Source: Micrasema longulum
Lineage: Eukaryota; Arthropoda; Insecta; Trichoptera; Brachycentridae
DNA length: 64,000 nucleotides
Direction: 5' to 3'
Assembly (NCBI GenBank): GCA_022494885.1
Contig: JAGVSM010000460.1
Location: 89,817-153,816, forward strand
In this document: positions 20,101 to 31,092 of the stretch, piece by piece
How the letters are laid out: the number at the start of each line of letters is the position of its first letter
How positions within the stretch are numbered: position 1 is the first letter of the stretch
Translations under genes and position numbers: made by a program
Notes under the pieces: model-generated
The model's database searches: none
Told to the model about the DNA's origin: nothing
The model's input: the letters and a program-made list of their open reading frames with translations, nothing else

Positions 20101-20405
20101 AAATGGACTGCATAAGTCTGTCAAATAAATAAATAACTTTGGACATGCATTGTATCTTTTGGGCTGGGAATAAAAAATGTAAGAGAACAATAATACTGTT
20201 TATCAAATACATACCTCTCGTACGGATAGGCTGCGTTCAGAACTCTCTCCGGTTTCCGCCCATTTAAAGTCGAAGGAAGGATTATGTTTTTGAATTCATA
20301 TGTTTCTGTTACTTTAGGAGTATAATTTTTATGGTGGGCAAGCTGCAATATTCTCCATGACGCCTTTTTACCTCTAACTATCGGCTTCCATTTAATAATT
20401 GCCAT
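16978..20405 (-). CDS. Testicular haploid expressed (THEG)-repeat protein (gene span)
   Basis: Three minus-strand exons: 20405-20215, 18913-18661 and 17157-16978, giving 207 residues. Phases fit: exon 1 ends with AG of a split Arg codon completed by the first base of exon 2; the second junction is phase 0. Three copies of an R--xLA-xK motif are present: WRILQLAHHK (17-26), ERIASLARPKK (129-139) and ERMVELAKPKK (160-170). This is the signature of THEG proteins, which are made in male germ cells and linked to sperm microtubules. The protein is basic, with no signal peptide or membrane segment. The start is the only upstream ATG in frame (MAIIKWKPIVRG). The second donor (TTG/GTATTT) is weak and could differ. 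The gene is tail-to-tail with IDH3B. Function is inferred from the repeat family. Confidence 0.8.
17394..17505 (+). repeat. Dispersed repeat R, second module
   Basis: GAATATGGAAGTCTAGGCAT then a diverged TGGTTT-GGC and ATGGTGAATGT, matching 38400-38500. Confidence 0.65.
17856..18384. mobile_element. MITE, second copy of the 9264 family, inverted
   Basis: Starts TATAGTCCTTAAAATATAGC and ends CATTTCAAGGACTTA. The inner sequence is the reverse complement of 9264-9823, including ATTACTGATCACTGATCA and TAGCGTTTTTGCAAAATTAT. It lies in the second intron of the THEG-like gene. Confidence 0.8.
18661..18913 (-). CDS. THEG-like exon 2
   Basis: Acceptor TATTTTCAG at 18914-18922. Encodes ILLDTKDKFAAVLTERSKRY, then a proline-rich HRAEPPPPDW and repeat ERIASLARPKK. 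Donor GTATTT at 18660. Moderately GC-rich against AT-rich introns. Confidence 0.82.
18987..19599. mobile_element. TACAGGGTG-ended element with internal palindrome
   Basis: Left end TATACAGGGTGTTCTTTAAA and right end TTAATAAACACCCTGTATA form about 60-bp inverted repeats sharing CCACGATGATCAGTATG. TA at both edges. A second long inverted repeat lies inside, 19070-19136 against 19165-19245 (GCAAATGGTTGCTT and a GC-rich centre), followed by a (TTTA)n stretch at 19296. Located in the first intron of the THEG-like gene. Confidence 0.75.
19923..20130 (+). mobile_element. LINE reverse-transcriptase C-terminal relic
   Basis: Reads NEHRLFYLPASRTNLPLVMP then IGRAVRQLN. H-L--LP--RTN-----P--RA-R-LN is the C-terminal block of a common insect non-LTR reverse transcriptase. 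63600-63960 probably belongs to the same group. Antisense to the THEG-like gene. Confidence 0.65.
20215..20405 (-). CDS. THEG-like exon 1 (start codon)
   Basis: ATG at 20405-20403. Encodes MAIIKWKPIVRGKKASWRIL, then the first repeat and NGRKPERVLNAAYPYE. Donor AG/GTATGT at 20214. 191 bases, ending in phase 2. Confidence 0.82.
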
Positions 20406-20969
20406 TTTGATTGTAATTAAAGAATATTTTCTGACTTGACAATTTTCCTAATTTTATATGAATTATCCCTAAATATTCAAAGTTCCCAAAAATACATCTG
20501 CAAATACCCAGATAAACACTGATAAATAATTTTAAAAAATAAGAACATTAAAAACTCTAATAAATATAATATAAAAACTAATCAATAAGGTAAAAAATCA
20601 AATTAGGTATATGAGATCTTATGGGAAAACTCTTTTGAAAATTAGGTCATTAAGTTCATAATTTAAAAAATTAAAAATAATACTAAAAAACAAGGATAAT
20701 GGCGTAATTATTGTGCCCTAATAAATAAATAATAAAAGCCTTACCACTTAAAATTTAACGTACAAAATTATTTTTTTAATTTGACGGCAGTGTCATTCTT
20801 AACTTCATTTTGAATTTTCTGTTTCGCCAGGAAAATACTTTTTTAAATAAGGATAATTTTTTAAAAGTATTTTGAGTAGGAACTTACTTTAACCATTTAT
20901 CTATGGATAAATATTTCAAAGATACCTAAAAATTATATTTTTTTCTCAAAATTATCTATATGACAAAGC

Positions 20970-21125
20970 ACAAGATTCATCATCATCAGCAAACCCTTTC
21001 CGCACCGAATGGTGCATAGGGCACTGCATTTGTACACCAATCGCACCGTGTCTTGATAATTTTTGTTAAATGAAGGTAAGATATTCGTTTTATGCTTCAG
21101 GTGCCAGTCCAGAGACTCTAAAATA
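20970..21125 (-). mobile_element. SINE fragment (GATGAT-tailed family)
   Basis: ATTCATCATCATCAG, CCGCACCGAATGGTGCATAG, GGCACTGCATTTGTACACCA and GCTTCAGGTGCCAGTCCAGA match, reversed, the 8040-8230 and 40600-40760 copies. Other fragments: 34620-34735, 40330-40420 and 45839-45925. Confidence 0.65.
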
Positions 21126-21139
21126 TCACTAAAAGACAG

Positions 21140-21305
21140 CAAAATAAAAGAATAAAGTTAGTGTATTACCTTCCTTATCTAACAGCAACGAAAGAACTCT
21201 TTAAACAAACTAAACAATTGCATATAACTGAACTCTTTTAACTACAATTCTTAAAATTTATTCAACAATGAGCTGAAGGACTCAGGTCGAGAATCACAAG
21301 CACAG
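21140..21305 (+). mobile_element. LINE fragment (family of 28820-29505)
   Basis: AAAGACAGCAAAATAAAAGA and CTAACAGCAACGAAAGAACT match 29041-29110, followed by the same TTTAAACAAACTAAACAATT order. A broken copy of the reverse-transcriptase C-terminal region. Confidence 0.7.
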
Positions 21306-21433
21306 CAACAAACTGTCTGTTACACGTTTGTTGTTAAACCAAAAACCAAACCTTAAATTTGCAAAGCTTTTGTTCTATGCAATATAGCAAAATGCCGTCT
21401 CCACAGGGGTGGTGCGTTATTACTCTGAGGTTA

Positions 21434-21725
21434 AGTTACAATGTTTTGAGTATGTTCAAATTATTGTAGACAAAATACTGGATTTCGCCCCCAATATGGA
21501 TGTCAAGCATAGGCAAAAATGGTGAATGTTACACAGGGTGTTACACTTAAACCATCCAATGATAATAGATAATAGATGTCAACTTGCGAAGAAAAGGCGT
21601 ATAAAAATGGAAGAAACGAGGTCCGTGTATAAAGACTTAAAGAGAGTAATACGGCGTTCTATCCTCTCCGCCTACCCCCGCGGTGGAACGGCGTTAGTAC
21701 ACACTCCACGGATCAAACTAAAATG
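21434..21725 (+). repeat. Repeat R modules followed by RTE-like tail
   Basis: 21446-21480 is the first R module (GTATGTTCAAATTATTGTAG), then GGCAAAATGGTGAATGTTAC. From 21600 comes an RTE-like tail (GCGTTCTATCCTCTCCGCCT, ACCCCCGCGGTGGAACGGCG) like those at 5270 and 37625. Confidence 0.55.
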
Positions 21726-21904
21726 TTTCACGACTACAGTCTGCGCCAATCTGCCCGCGTTCCCCTCTTATAAAGGAGAACAATTAGTTTTTATTATAAA
21801 CAAATGGCCGGCGTGAAGACGCCATAGTAAATAATAAATTTGTCTAAAACAAAACTGCGTAATTCCAAACATGACAAAGTTCTATTTCCTTTATCCTCCT
21901 CGGG

Positions 21905-23997
21905 CCTACGGTATCATATATGATACTTTGGGTTTTCGTCAGAAATATATCATCTGGTTATGCTGTGTGACATGAGCTCAGAGTATCGGATCAAATAGGA
22001 AACTTTTTTAACGACGTAGTTGTTTTGATTTGTTTAAACTAGTTACTTTGAGCACAACTGTCAAGTAAAAATCGTGATTTTTTGCTGTCATCATGTCTCG
22101 TATAGAAATTGGAGGTAAGTGATATTTTATTTATTTTACACAAGTAATATGGTATTATAAATTATTTTTAGTGTGTTTACTTTAGTATTACGATATAAAA
22201 TTATATCTGGCTTGTATTTTATTGAAGTATTTCATGTTTTTCTTTGAAGTATCATACGTGATACCTCGGGTCTTTAGGTTAACTTTAATTTTCATTTCAG
22301 AGTTAAATGAAAATAAAATCGAACAAGAGCTGTTACTACCTATGGATCCTAATGATTCAGACTTGGAATGCAATGATGATTGGGGTAGTGATGAAGATGA
22401 TGACATGCAAACAAGAAGACCTTTGAGCCTGGATCCTGTGGATATTTATTCTGATAATGATTGGAGTGATGCTGATAATGTTCCCTTACAAGAATTACGT
22501 AATTAGAACAACACGGAAAATCCCTCGCAACTACTGGTTGTGAAATTAAATGCTTCTTTAGAGTAAGCAACATAATTGGCCTTATACGTTATCCTCGAAT
22601 ACGACTATATTGGGCTCGTCAAAATCGTGTGCCCTTAGTTGGCGATAATTTTATAAGATTCAGGTTTTTTGCTATCCGGTCAAATTTAAAATTAGAAGAT
22701 GACAATGTTGTAACGGAAACTACTAAAGAAAATGACTGTTTTTGAAAAGTGAGGCCAATTATGATGCAAGTCGAAAGGGGATGCATGCAAAATGAAAGGA
22801 CAGAGGATATTTCCATCGATGAGCAAATGATTCCATTCGAAGGGAGATGCTCAAAGAGGCAAGTAATTAGAGGAAAGCCTAACCCAGTAGGGTTGAAAAC
22901 CAGGAAGAATACCCTTGATTTTTTTTCTCTACGAAGGTAAAGGCACGTCAGTGGAGTCTGCCTTGTATCCTTTACCCCAACAAATAGGTGTTGGAGGACG
23001 TTATGTCCTAAAGTTAGCCGACACTCTGCCTGCTGGCTCTAGACTGTTAAAAGACAGGTATTTACTTCAATACCACTATTAGAAAACCTCCACGAAAGAA
23101 GCCTTCTTGGAACTGGTACGATAAGAAATAATAGATTGCCAAAATCTGCAATTTTTAAAACAGATTCCCAGCTGAAACAAACTGGTCGTGGTTTTTATGA
23201 TTGTGTAGTGAAGGGAGATGATAAAATTGCTATTGTAAAATGGCTTGATAGCAAAGCAATTCTTTTTTTTTCTTCATCAAAGGCCATAAAACCCCTCAAT
23301 CAATGTAAGAGATGGTCAAAAACGGACAAAGCTCACATAACGGTAGCTCAACCAGCCTGCGTAAACTCTTACAATCAATTTATGGAAGGGGTTGATTTAC
23401 TTGACAGAGTCATATCCGCATATGGGACGAGGAATCAAACTAAGTGGACAATGAGAGTTATATATCACTTATTTGATTTCACTATTGCTGCATTATGGCT
23501 AAAATATCGCTTAAAAGCCATAAAAGTTTTACCTCGCAAAGAAGTACGGGATTATTACGCCTTCAAGTGGGATGTTGCTTGCCATTTAGTAGCGGGATTG
23601 GCACGTCAAAATAAGAGAGGGGGGATGAAAACAATCTTAGTAATGATGAAAATGAGCCTCCAGCAAGACGCAGCGTCATGCCTTTGCCTCATGAAGATCT
23701 TCGTGCCAAAGAGGCAAAGCATTTACCAGTGATGAAAAATAATAAGCAGAAAAACCGCTCAAAGTGTCGACTTCCAGGATGTAATGCTCTGACTTTTGTT
23801 TTTTGTCCACAATGCAAGGTTTTCCTATGCTTTACACAAGATCGAAACTGCTATTTGTTATTTCTCAAATAATTAAGAATGAATTTATCATTATTTAGTA
23901 ATTTTGTATGTGTATGTTTCTAAAAAAACTTTAACCAATAAATACAAAAAAAAAGATTTTTGTTGTGCTTAAGTCCCCAAGTATCATATATGATACC
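21905..23997 (+). mobile_element. PiggyBac-like transposon with broken transposase
   Basis: A piggyBac-family copy in several frames. Exon 1 begins at ATG 22093 (MSRIEIG), donor at 22115, acceptor at 22300, then an acidic stretch to a stop at 22506. After an apparent deletion, FRVSNIIGLIRYPRIRLYW follows, then DISIDEQMIPFEGR (from about 22805), DRYFTSIPLLENLHERSLLG (about 23055), MEGVDLLD (about 23380) and a cysteine-rich tail CRLPGC...FCPQCKVFLC near 23770-23835. The three aspartates of the DDD triad (DEQM, DRYFTS, GVDLLD) are visible, but stops and frameshifts separate them. The 16-base palindrome GTATCATATATGATAC occurs at both outer edges (21911, 23981), with a variant in the intron (22249). 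No flanking TTAA pair was found, so the true ends are uncertain. Confidence 0.85.
23136..23732 (+). pseudogene. PiggyBac transposase, longest intact segment
   Basis: 198 codons of the DDE_Tnp_1_7-type domain: TGRGFYDCVVKGDDKIAIVK, WLDSKAILFFSSS, CVNSYNQFMEGVDLLDRVIS, then WTMRVIYHLFDFTIAALWLK. It begins after a stop and ends by frameshift near 23670. The zinc-binding tail resumes in another frame (23678-23872). No sign that it is a domesticated gene. Confidence 0.8.
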
Positions 23998-23999
23998 CT

Positions 24000-25135
24000 C
24001 CCCCCACCCTTTACTGGTAGGAATTTTCATGAAAATATATTTTTATTTTCTTTCTTTTCTTCAAGCGAATCAATTTTTAAAAAAAGTTTATCAAGTATAT
24101 ACTAAACAAGGCCTCGGGTCTGAGGAGGTTATAAGAAATATTTCGCAGCAAATCTAAAAATTTAAGAGCTGTACATACAAATTGCATTGTTCAAAGAAAT
24201 AAATTCATAACCAAATAAATTTTTCTTAAAGCGCCCTGTTTTACCTACTCTTATAATGTTACAAACACAATACACATTGTTTCTTATTCATGACGCATAG
24301 TCTAAAAATAATGATAAGGCAAAAGTACATCTTTGAAGTACAAGAAAATGTTATTAATTTCGTCATACAAAAAAATTATCTATGAGCTTATGCGATAAGA
24401 CATAATCAGAATACTAGTAGGCTAAATAGAAAAATATAATATCTTTAGATTTCTGCTCATAAAAGGTCTAAACAGTTTGGTTCAGACTAAACTTAGAGAT
24501 TGGCTGGGTAATAAAAAGACTGCAAAACTGGCATTCCTCTTTGAATATTTCAAAGCACCCTGAAGCTAGATCTACTGATTTAAATTAAGTTTAGGAGGCA
24601 TTGGTCAATGATGCTAATTGATTCTTCGTCGTCTTTTGATACTGCAACAGTAAACTTGATAAGAGATTGACTTCTGTTTTATTCTTTGTACTTTTCATTG
24701 TTCAGTTAATATTGCATACACATATTTATTAGCTAGCTGATTAAAAGGTTTTTCTCGTCTATTTCCCTTAAGTAATATTGAAACAAAATAATAATCATAT
24801 TTTGACATATATCAGATATCGTAAATATCGTCTTCTTTTCGAACTCCGATTTTAAGTTCAATATCTAATCGAAGTGAAAGTACTTGTAAAAATGACTATT
24901 TTTGTACCCACAATCATCATATCAGATAACTCGCAGCTACATTTGTGAACATGCATATCGTCGAGGTAGCGCAAGAAGTCATTAAGTAACATTTTGGATA
25001 AAACGGAGTTTTAGAAGTCATTATGGGTTATTTTTTATGTAAACTATGAGAGCATGAAGTCATCAATACGTTTTTTGCCACGGAACGGCTATTTTGCGGA
25101 TGAAAAAGTATTTTTTTAATTTCTTTAAAATTTTT
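24000..25135. other. No recognisable feature
   Basis: AT-rich sequence with no coding frame, structured repeat or similarity to other parts of the window that I could find. Confidence 0.4.
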
Positions 25136-25159
25136 ATTTTGCACCACAACAGGCCAGGA

Positions 25160-25340
25160 GGCCCAATTACAGTGGTGAATTACATCACAGAACATCCAGG
25201 CTTGAGAAAAATCACATTTTAATTTTTGTGTTCTCGCCGGGAATCGAACCCGGAACCTTCCGAGCGTGAGTCAAGCGTCTTGACCACTACACCACGGAGG
25301 CCGAGTCATTAAATCGGTCACCACTCGTCTTTTATTTCCA
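25160..25340 (-). mobile_element. tRNA-like SINE head and body
   Basis: The minus strand reads GGCCTCCGTGGTGTAGTGGT then a GGTTCCGGGTTCGATTCCCG T-arm. A box and B box are both present and the T stem pairs (CCGGG/CCCGG). The 3' segment (GAGAAC) does not pair with GCCTCCG, so this is a SINE head and not a working tRNA. Similar heads lie at 41235-41320 and 46205-46300. Confidence 0.7.
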
Positions 25341-25929
25341 TTACGAAACAAAAACTTTGGATATTTTATTTTTGCTGAATAGGAATGTCCGTTTTATTGC
25401 TGAAATTTTTATCATTTCATGAAAAAATTATTGTGTTTCGAAAACTAATGAATTTTGCCAGAAGTCATCAAAAATTTTTTTTTTTGATTTCTTATCACAA
25501 ATAAAAAGTTAAAAAAATACTTTTATCTGGAAATAATACTTTTTCACATATTAATTAATCCAAATAAGAGCAAATATCTTTCTATTTTACATGATAGGGA
25601 AATATCATGTACTACGAATGCCGATAAAAAAATTATGAAATGGATTTAGAATTATTAATTGAATTTTCAAAACCAATATGGATATGACGGAGAAATGTTT
25701 ACCATCTATAATTTAAAGAAATAAAAAAAAAAATGTCACTAGAAAAACACGACATGTTTGGCCTTGATAATTGTGACGTCAAGATTCGTGACAATGTTTT
25801 AAACAAATTTGAATGGTCAGGAACAAATAAACATGAATCGTGACGTATTAGGGGCGTGGCCAATGGAGTGACCGTTTTTGCGGAAATTCAAAATTACAAA
25901 TTTAAAAATATTTTTTATGCCACTAATAA

Positions 25930-26200
25930 AAGTCATCGCCAGTGGCGCTACAGCCCGTTGTGGGCCCTGGCCTCCTCCAGAAATTGTCTCCATTCGTCCC
26001 TGTACCCTGCGGCTCTTCTCCAGTTCGTCAGGCCAATTGCTCTAATGTCACTTTCCACATTATCCAGCCATCTTAATTTTGGTATGCCTCTGCTTCGTCT
26101 GCCTTCCGGAGTGGTAAAAATAATAGTTTTTGGGGTACGGTTTTTATTCATTCTGTGCACATGGCCCAACCATTATAATCTTCTTATTTTGATGAATTGT
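25930..26200 (-). mobile_element. LINE endonuclease-reverse transcriptase C-terminal relic
   Basis: Minus frame: MGHVHRMNKNRTPKTIIFTT, PEGRRSRGIPKLRWLDNVES, DIRAIGLTNWRRAAGYRDEW. GHV-RM, G-R--G-P--RW-D---D-R--G and W---A--R--W are the hallmark tail of insect endonuclease-reverse transcriptase LINEs. 3' part only. Confidence 0.85.
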
Positions 26201-26499
26201 GCAATGTTGGGTTGCTCCTAATAAGTAGTTAACAAAAAAAATATATTGGACAGTATTTCATAGACCTTTATTACTTCAAAAATGTGATATTTCCCTGTTA
26301 TTTCAGATTTAAGGTATGTAAACTTTGGAAGCGATTTGCGAAAAAACAATAATTTATTACTTAATGCCTTCTTGGGTTACACCGACGATTTGTGCTTCAG
26401 TTAAAATATTTTGATGTTTTAGATATTACACTAATCTACATTTTGGTGTACATAATGATAAGCTTTTTATCATTATCTTTTACAGGTGACCTTAGGTGT

Positions 26500-27010
26500 A
26501 GGAATACTCAACATTATTACACAATTTTGGCGGAAGATATTTGAAAATAAATTGGATGGAACCAACGTTTGCCTAATTTGACTTCTAAACAATCAGCACC
26601 TTTTTTTATACGAGTATAGGTGATAAAATCAACTGAAAGTTTACGAATCTTTTTAGTAACTGTGTGGAGGGCATCACCAACATTCGTGAGGTTGGCAGAG
26701 CCTAACACCGCTTTGGCCCGCAACGCTTAACCCGATGCAACGTCAGCTCGGACAAGTTATTAAACGTCGGGCATCGGAAGAACATTCACATTTTATCTTG
26801 GAATTTCGCGTTGCCCGTCCACCAGCTCCTCGCCAAGTGTTCGCTATTTTAAATTCAAACATATTTATAAACAAATATTTTTTAATTAGTTTGTTGTTAA
26901 TCGTAGCGATATGAGATGGGTTCGATGTTAATTCATTTTCATAGTCCATTGGTTGATGACACACAAACGCACAATGATTGCTTCTGAAATATAGATCGAC
27001 GATCAATGAA
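26500..27010. other. Unassigned; two minus-strand open frames of unknown nature
   Basis: Minus frames at 26723-26517 (68 codons, KIRKLSVDFITYTRIKKGAD) and 27006-26743 (87 codons) are open, but neither resembles a family I know and no splice structure joins them. Probably repeat-derived. Confidence 0.25.
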
Positions 27011-27049
27011 GCAAGTCATCATTTTATATTGAACATAATACAGCAAATT

Positions 27050-27430
27050 ATGGAAGACTAACAATATTACGTAGACAACGTCCATCTAGCTATCTAGCTC
27101 TTATGAGTAACGTTCAGTAGTACATTTACCCCATGGAGAAATGAAGAACAAAGGAACGTGGCATATAAAGAGACCACAGGGCGTGGTAAAGCCTAGTCAG
27201 CCCAAATAGCCAGCCCAATTAGTCAGGTCAACGCAGTCATTCAGTTCCAGCATGTTCAAGTGCAACCAGTTTAACTCTTCATCGCCGTAACACTCGCGCG
27301 ACATAATTCAATTGACTATTTATTTGCCATGTAATAAATACGCACTAAACAGCAACCTCGTGTCTTCTGTCAATCTCCAACTGGGGTCGGAGCTCCAAGA
27401 ACCCTCAACAATCTAATTCTTACACATTAA
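27050..27430 (+). mobile_element. LTR relic, copy 1
   Basis: Shares with 35080-35402: GGAACGTGGCATATAAAGAG (TATA-like), CGCCATGTAATAAATACG-type (AATAAA) and CAGCAACCTCGTGTCTTCTG, ending CTTACA. TATA followed about 160 bases later by AATAAA and then a CA end is LTR-like. No primer-binding site follows, so it is a solo or truncated LTR. Confidence 0.65.
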
Positions 27431-27840
27431 CTAACCTCTAAAAATTGCAACAAGCCCACGCACAACCTTTCGCCTACGCAGTTATGCTTAAACTAAAGAA
27501 AAATTCAGTGCGCCTCGTCTAATTCTGAAATAAGGAACTGCATAAGTCAATTGGTTCCTTTGAGGCGGTCGCCCAGTACTGAATCCACAAGTCCGCGCAC
27601 GCGCAATTTGAGATTTTAAGTTGAGCTGTGGATGCAGTTCTAACAATTCAATCCATGTTTATTTTTTATAGGTCGTGACTGTTTTTATAACAAAAAAAAC
27701 AAATTTTATTGTTTTTAATTATCATATCATTAAATCGTGTTACAACAAAAGGATGTGTTTATATGTATTTGTATGAGAGTAAGTGTAGATGTGTGTTTAT
27801 GTGTATTAGTGTGGGAGTATGTGTTCAGTCGTGTGCATCA

Positions 27841-28190
27841 TTAAATAGTAAGTGGGATCGTATCGCAGCCAGAAATAATAAGTCTTAATTTATTTTTAAA
27901 TAAATTAAGGGGCATGTTAAATATATTAATAGATGATAAAAACACATTATAGTTTGAGCAAGAACGATAGAGGAAAGAGTGTCGTGCATAGTTAGTGCTA
28001 CAGACTGGCAGATGGAACAAATACTTATTTCTTGTCACGCGAAAGGGGACATTAAGATTAATTTTGGAGAGTAGGTTAAAAGAGTCTTCTTTATTATTTG
28101 TAGTTGAATAGTAAAAGTTATCAGTAAATTCTAACTGAAAAGATATTGTTAAAAAAATTACAAGTGTAAGAAACATCAAGGGCTTCACAG
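27841..28190 (-). mobile_element. LINE reverse-transcriptase C-terminal relic
   Basis: Minus frame from 28188: NVPFRVTRNKYLFHLPVCST then NYARHSFLYRSCSNYN. R---LFH-P---TNYA--S-LYR---NYN is a jockey/CR1-type C-terminal block. It lies inside the 27432-30140 unit. Confidence 0.6.
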
Positions 28191-28819
28191 TGTCTTAGGG
28201 GTTGAATTAGTTTAATCTTCATTGAACTGAAACCTTATTACAGTATGCGTAATTTTTCACCGTCTTGGCAGAAATTGATAATCTTTAAACGAGAGTTCAA
28301 AATATTTTTATTTTTTGTAAAGAGGAAAAGAGGATAAAAAGATGAAGAACTCCATCTGTAGACATTTATAAATAAAAGCCTGAAATATGCCCGATATGTG
28401 CAAAAGCTATTCTGCTAGACAGATTTGGAGATCGACATCGTCATCCCTTTGATTGGGGGCATGAATTTATAACAAAGACAAGAAATATCGTTGTCAATTT
28501 TTATTTATTTTTACATAAACGGCGTAAATGAGGAACTTCAGCCCTACGGGAAATTGGATGAAATACATGTTTTTACTAGCATGAGAATAAGCGGAAAAGT
28601 ACCTCTGACGTCACACGCGGAGTTATTTCCGAAATGCAAAACTTCGAAAAACCGTAACGCTAATAATACTATATATAAAAATTTAAAAAAAAATTTTGGC
28701 AAAAAAATTATTCCATTAACAAATAAAAAAAAAACAAATAACCACTGAACTTCCTTATTGCCTTTAACATATACATCAAACATAAATAATAAAAAAAAGT
28801 TGACATATGTACCTATATA

Positions 28820-29505
28820 TATTTAATACTTAGGACTAATATTAGACAGACAATTGGCATGGACAATTTATATCAACAATTTAATTAGCAAAGTGGCGAC
28901 ATTATTGAGTCATTTTTGAAAATCAAAAACTTTGTTCCAATAAAGGATTTTTTTAATGTATGAAGCCTATGTAAAAACTAAAATATGTTATATGCAACTA
29001 CTATGGGGAACAGGAAATCAAAATGATATAAACAGACTAAAAAGACAGCAAAATAAAATATTGAAGTTAGTATATGACTTACCCTATCTAACAGCAACTA
29101 AAGAACTTTTTAAACAAACTACACGATTAAATGTAACGGAAATCTTTAAACTAGAAGCCTTAAAATTTATTCATAAATTAGCCGCTGATGTAATTGTAGA
29201 CAAAGAATTTAAACTTGAAAAAAAAACTTAGTAAACATGAAAACAAAACGAGAATATCAGAAAAATATCATATACAACCTTTTAAAACGAGAAAAGGACA
29301 ATCGAGACTAATAAACCATGGACTGAAATTATACAATAAACTACCAGACAAAACTAAACAAAAGACTCAGACAACCTTTACAAAAGATGTTAAAAATATT
29401 ATTATTAACAGTAGAATGTGAATTATTAAAAAGTAAAAATATTTTGTTAAATGTATGTAACCCGTAAGGGTTTATCAATGAAAAATTTTAATAAAAAAAA
29501 AAAAA
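28820..29505 (+). mobile_element. CR1/jockey-like LINE 3' end with poly(A)
   Basis: Reads YLGLILDRQLAW, MYEAYVKTKICYMQLLWGTG, NRLKRQQNKILKLVYDLPYL, KGQSRLINHGLKLYNKLPDK, a stop at about 29421, GTAAGGGTTTATCAATG, then a poly(A) of 15 or more. The frame switches at 29215-29230. A second copy with the same tail is at 52040-52640. Confidence 0.8.
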
Positions 29506-30439
29506 AAATATATGGATATTCACTTGTTTTATTTTTTGATACTAATATTTATATAAATATATATTTATGTAAAAAAGAAAAAAAAGTATTTTTATCAGGG
29601 GCGTCCCGTGAGGTTTTCAATTAGGGAAGCTGTAACTTGATACTAAATAAAGGTAAAATATGTGCGTACTTTTAATACGGTAATTAAAATAAAGTGGATT
29701 GAAATGAACTATAAAGCAATATATTTCCATGATTTCAGCAAAAATATGATATATTTCATTGTTGAATATTGTAATACTATCGTGTCAACTGATTTAAGAA
29801 CTAAATTTGCTATAAAATAGTCATAATATACGGAAAATAAACATGTATTCGTTTGTTTAAACTTCTTTCTCAGAGCTAATACTCAATTTGCGCATGCGCG
29901 GACTTGTGAATCCAGTACGAAACCGCCTCATAGGAACCAACAGGCGTACGAACGTAGTTACTTATTTCCGAATTAGACAGAGCGCAGTCAATTTTACTTC
30001 AGTACCCAAAAAACAGCGCAGGCGAAAGGTTGTGTGTGGTCTTGTCGCAATTTTTTAGAAGTCAATTTTACTTCAGTACCCAAAAAACAGCGCAGGCGAA
30101 AGGTTGTGTGTGGCCTTGTCGCAATTTTTTAGAAGTTATTAATGAATGAACATCAAAATCTACCTCAGATTGCTACGAGTACCAACAAACTAATTAAAAA
30201 TATTTTTTGTAATTACTAAAAAGATTAGTTAAGTTATGGCTGATTTTATTATGTAACATAAAATTAGATACTAATTGTTTAGTTGCCAATTTTTTATGGA
30301 AGCGTTGGCGCCATTAATATATATACATAATAAAAATGATAAAATTGCATAACAATAACAACTGTAACAAGTAAATACACGATTATTCAACTCTTGTATA
30401 ATGCCAGTACTCCTATGTAAATGGGTGTGAATCTTGGCA

Positions 30440-30695
30440 CCTTACCAAAGCTCAGATCACCAAACTTCTGAGTTTTGAGAGTAAGTGCTTGAGGAGAATA
30501 TTAAGTATAAAGCGGTTCGATTTTATAACTAACATTGAAGTCCGAGAACGGACGCAGCAGCCTCCTATAACGAGCGTCTTGAGGATGCAGCAGTGGACCT
30601 GGCTTGGACACGTGCTGCGCATGCCTCTGGAGAACCTTAACCCAAGTTGCCTCTTCTTTAAACCTGCGGGCTAACGTCGCACAGTGTGAGAAACG
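30440..30695 (+). mobile_element. LINE reverse-transcriptase tail fragment
   Basis: SKCLRRILSIKRFDFITNIE, VRERTQQPPITSVLRMQQWT and WLGHVLRMPLENL. The R-R---QPPI---L--QQW-WLGHVLRM block is the C-terminal part of an endonuclease-reverse transcriptase LINE. It is truncated at both ends. Confidence 0.8.
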
Positions 30696-31092
30696 GCTCA
30701 TCAAGCTATATTAAATTAATAACTCCCAAACAATACTTATGTGCACCATGTTTATTATATCATTTCAAAGGTAATAAAAGCCGAAATCAGAATATAAAAT
30801 AATTTTATTTAAATGTTTTAATATGTGTCATTAAAACGCAAAAAAACATTATTAATCGAAGCTAAGTACTTAGTCGTTTTAACAAAAAATAATTATTTAA
30901 CTTATCAAAAAAATACATTAAATATGAACATAGTTGAAACATTTAAAGTAAAGTTATATTAACATTATTAGATAAAGTATGATATAAATATACAAACAGT
31001 ATTTTTTTAGAGAGGTAATACAGGTGATATATTATTTTTTTAGATAAGTAGACTAAAAATTATTTATTTATTAACGGACATTGTCTTAAATA

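Larger units (their letters stand above)
27432..30140. mobile_element. 2.7-kb unit with about 180-bp inverted ends
   Basis: 27432-27613 and 29886-30140 are diverged reverse complements (CACAACCTTTCGCCTACGCA against TGCGCAGGCG AAAGGTTGTG; TCCACAAGTCCGCGCACGCG against CGCATGCGCGGACTTGTGAA). The right arm contains a tandem duplication, 29987-30060 and 30061-30134 (74 bases each, near identical). The interior holds LINE fragments on both strands and no transposase. Confidence 0.6.

Noticed and set aside
23136..23732. Domesticated piggyBac-derived host gene
   Set aside because: Stops and frameshifts on both sides separate the catalytic blocks and the zinc tail; it looks like a dead transposon.
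25227..25300. Functional tRNA gene
   Set aside because: A and B boxes and T-arm are good, but the acceptor stem does not pair and the sequence continues into a SINE body.
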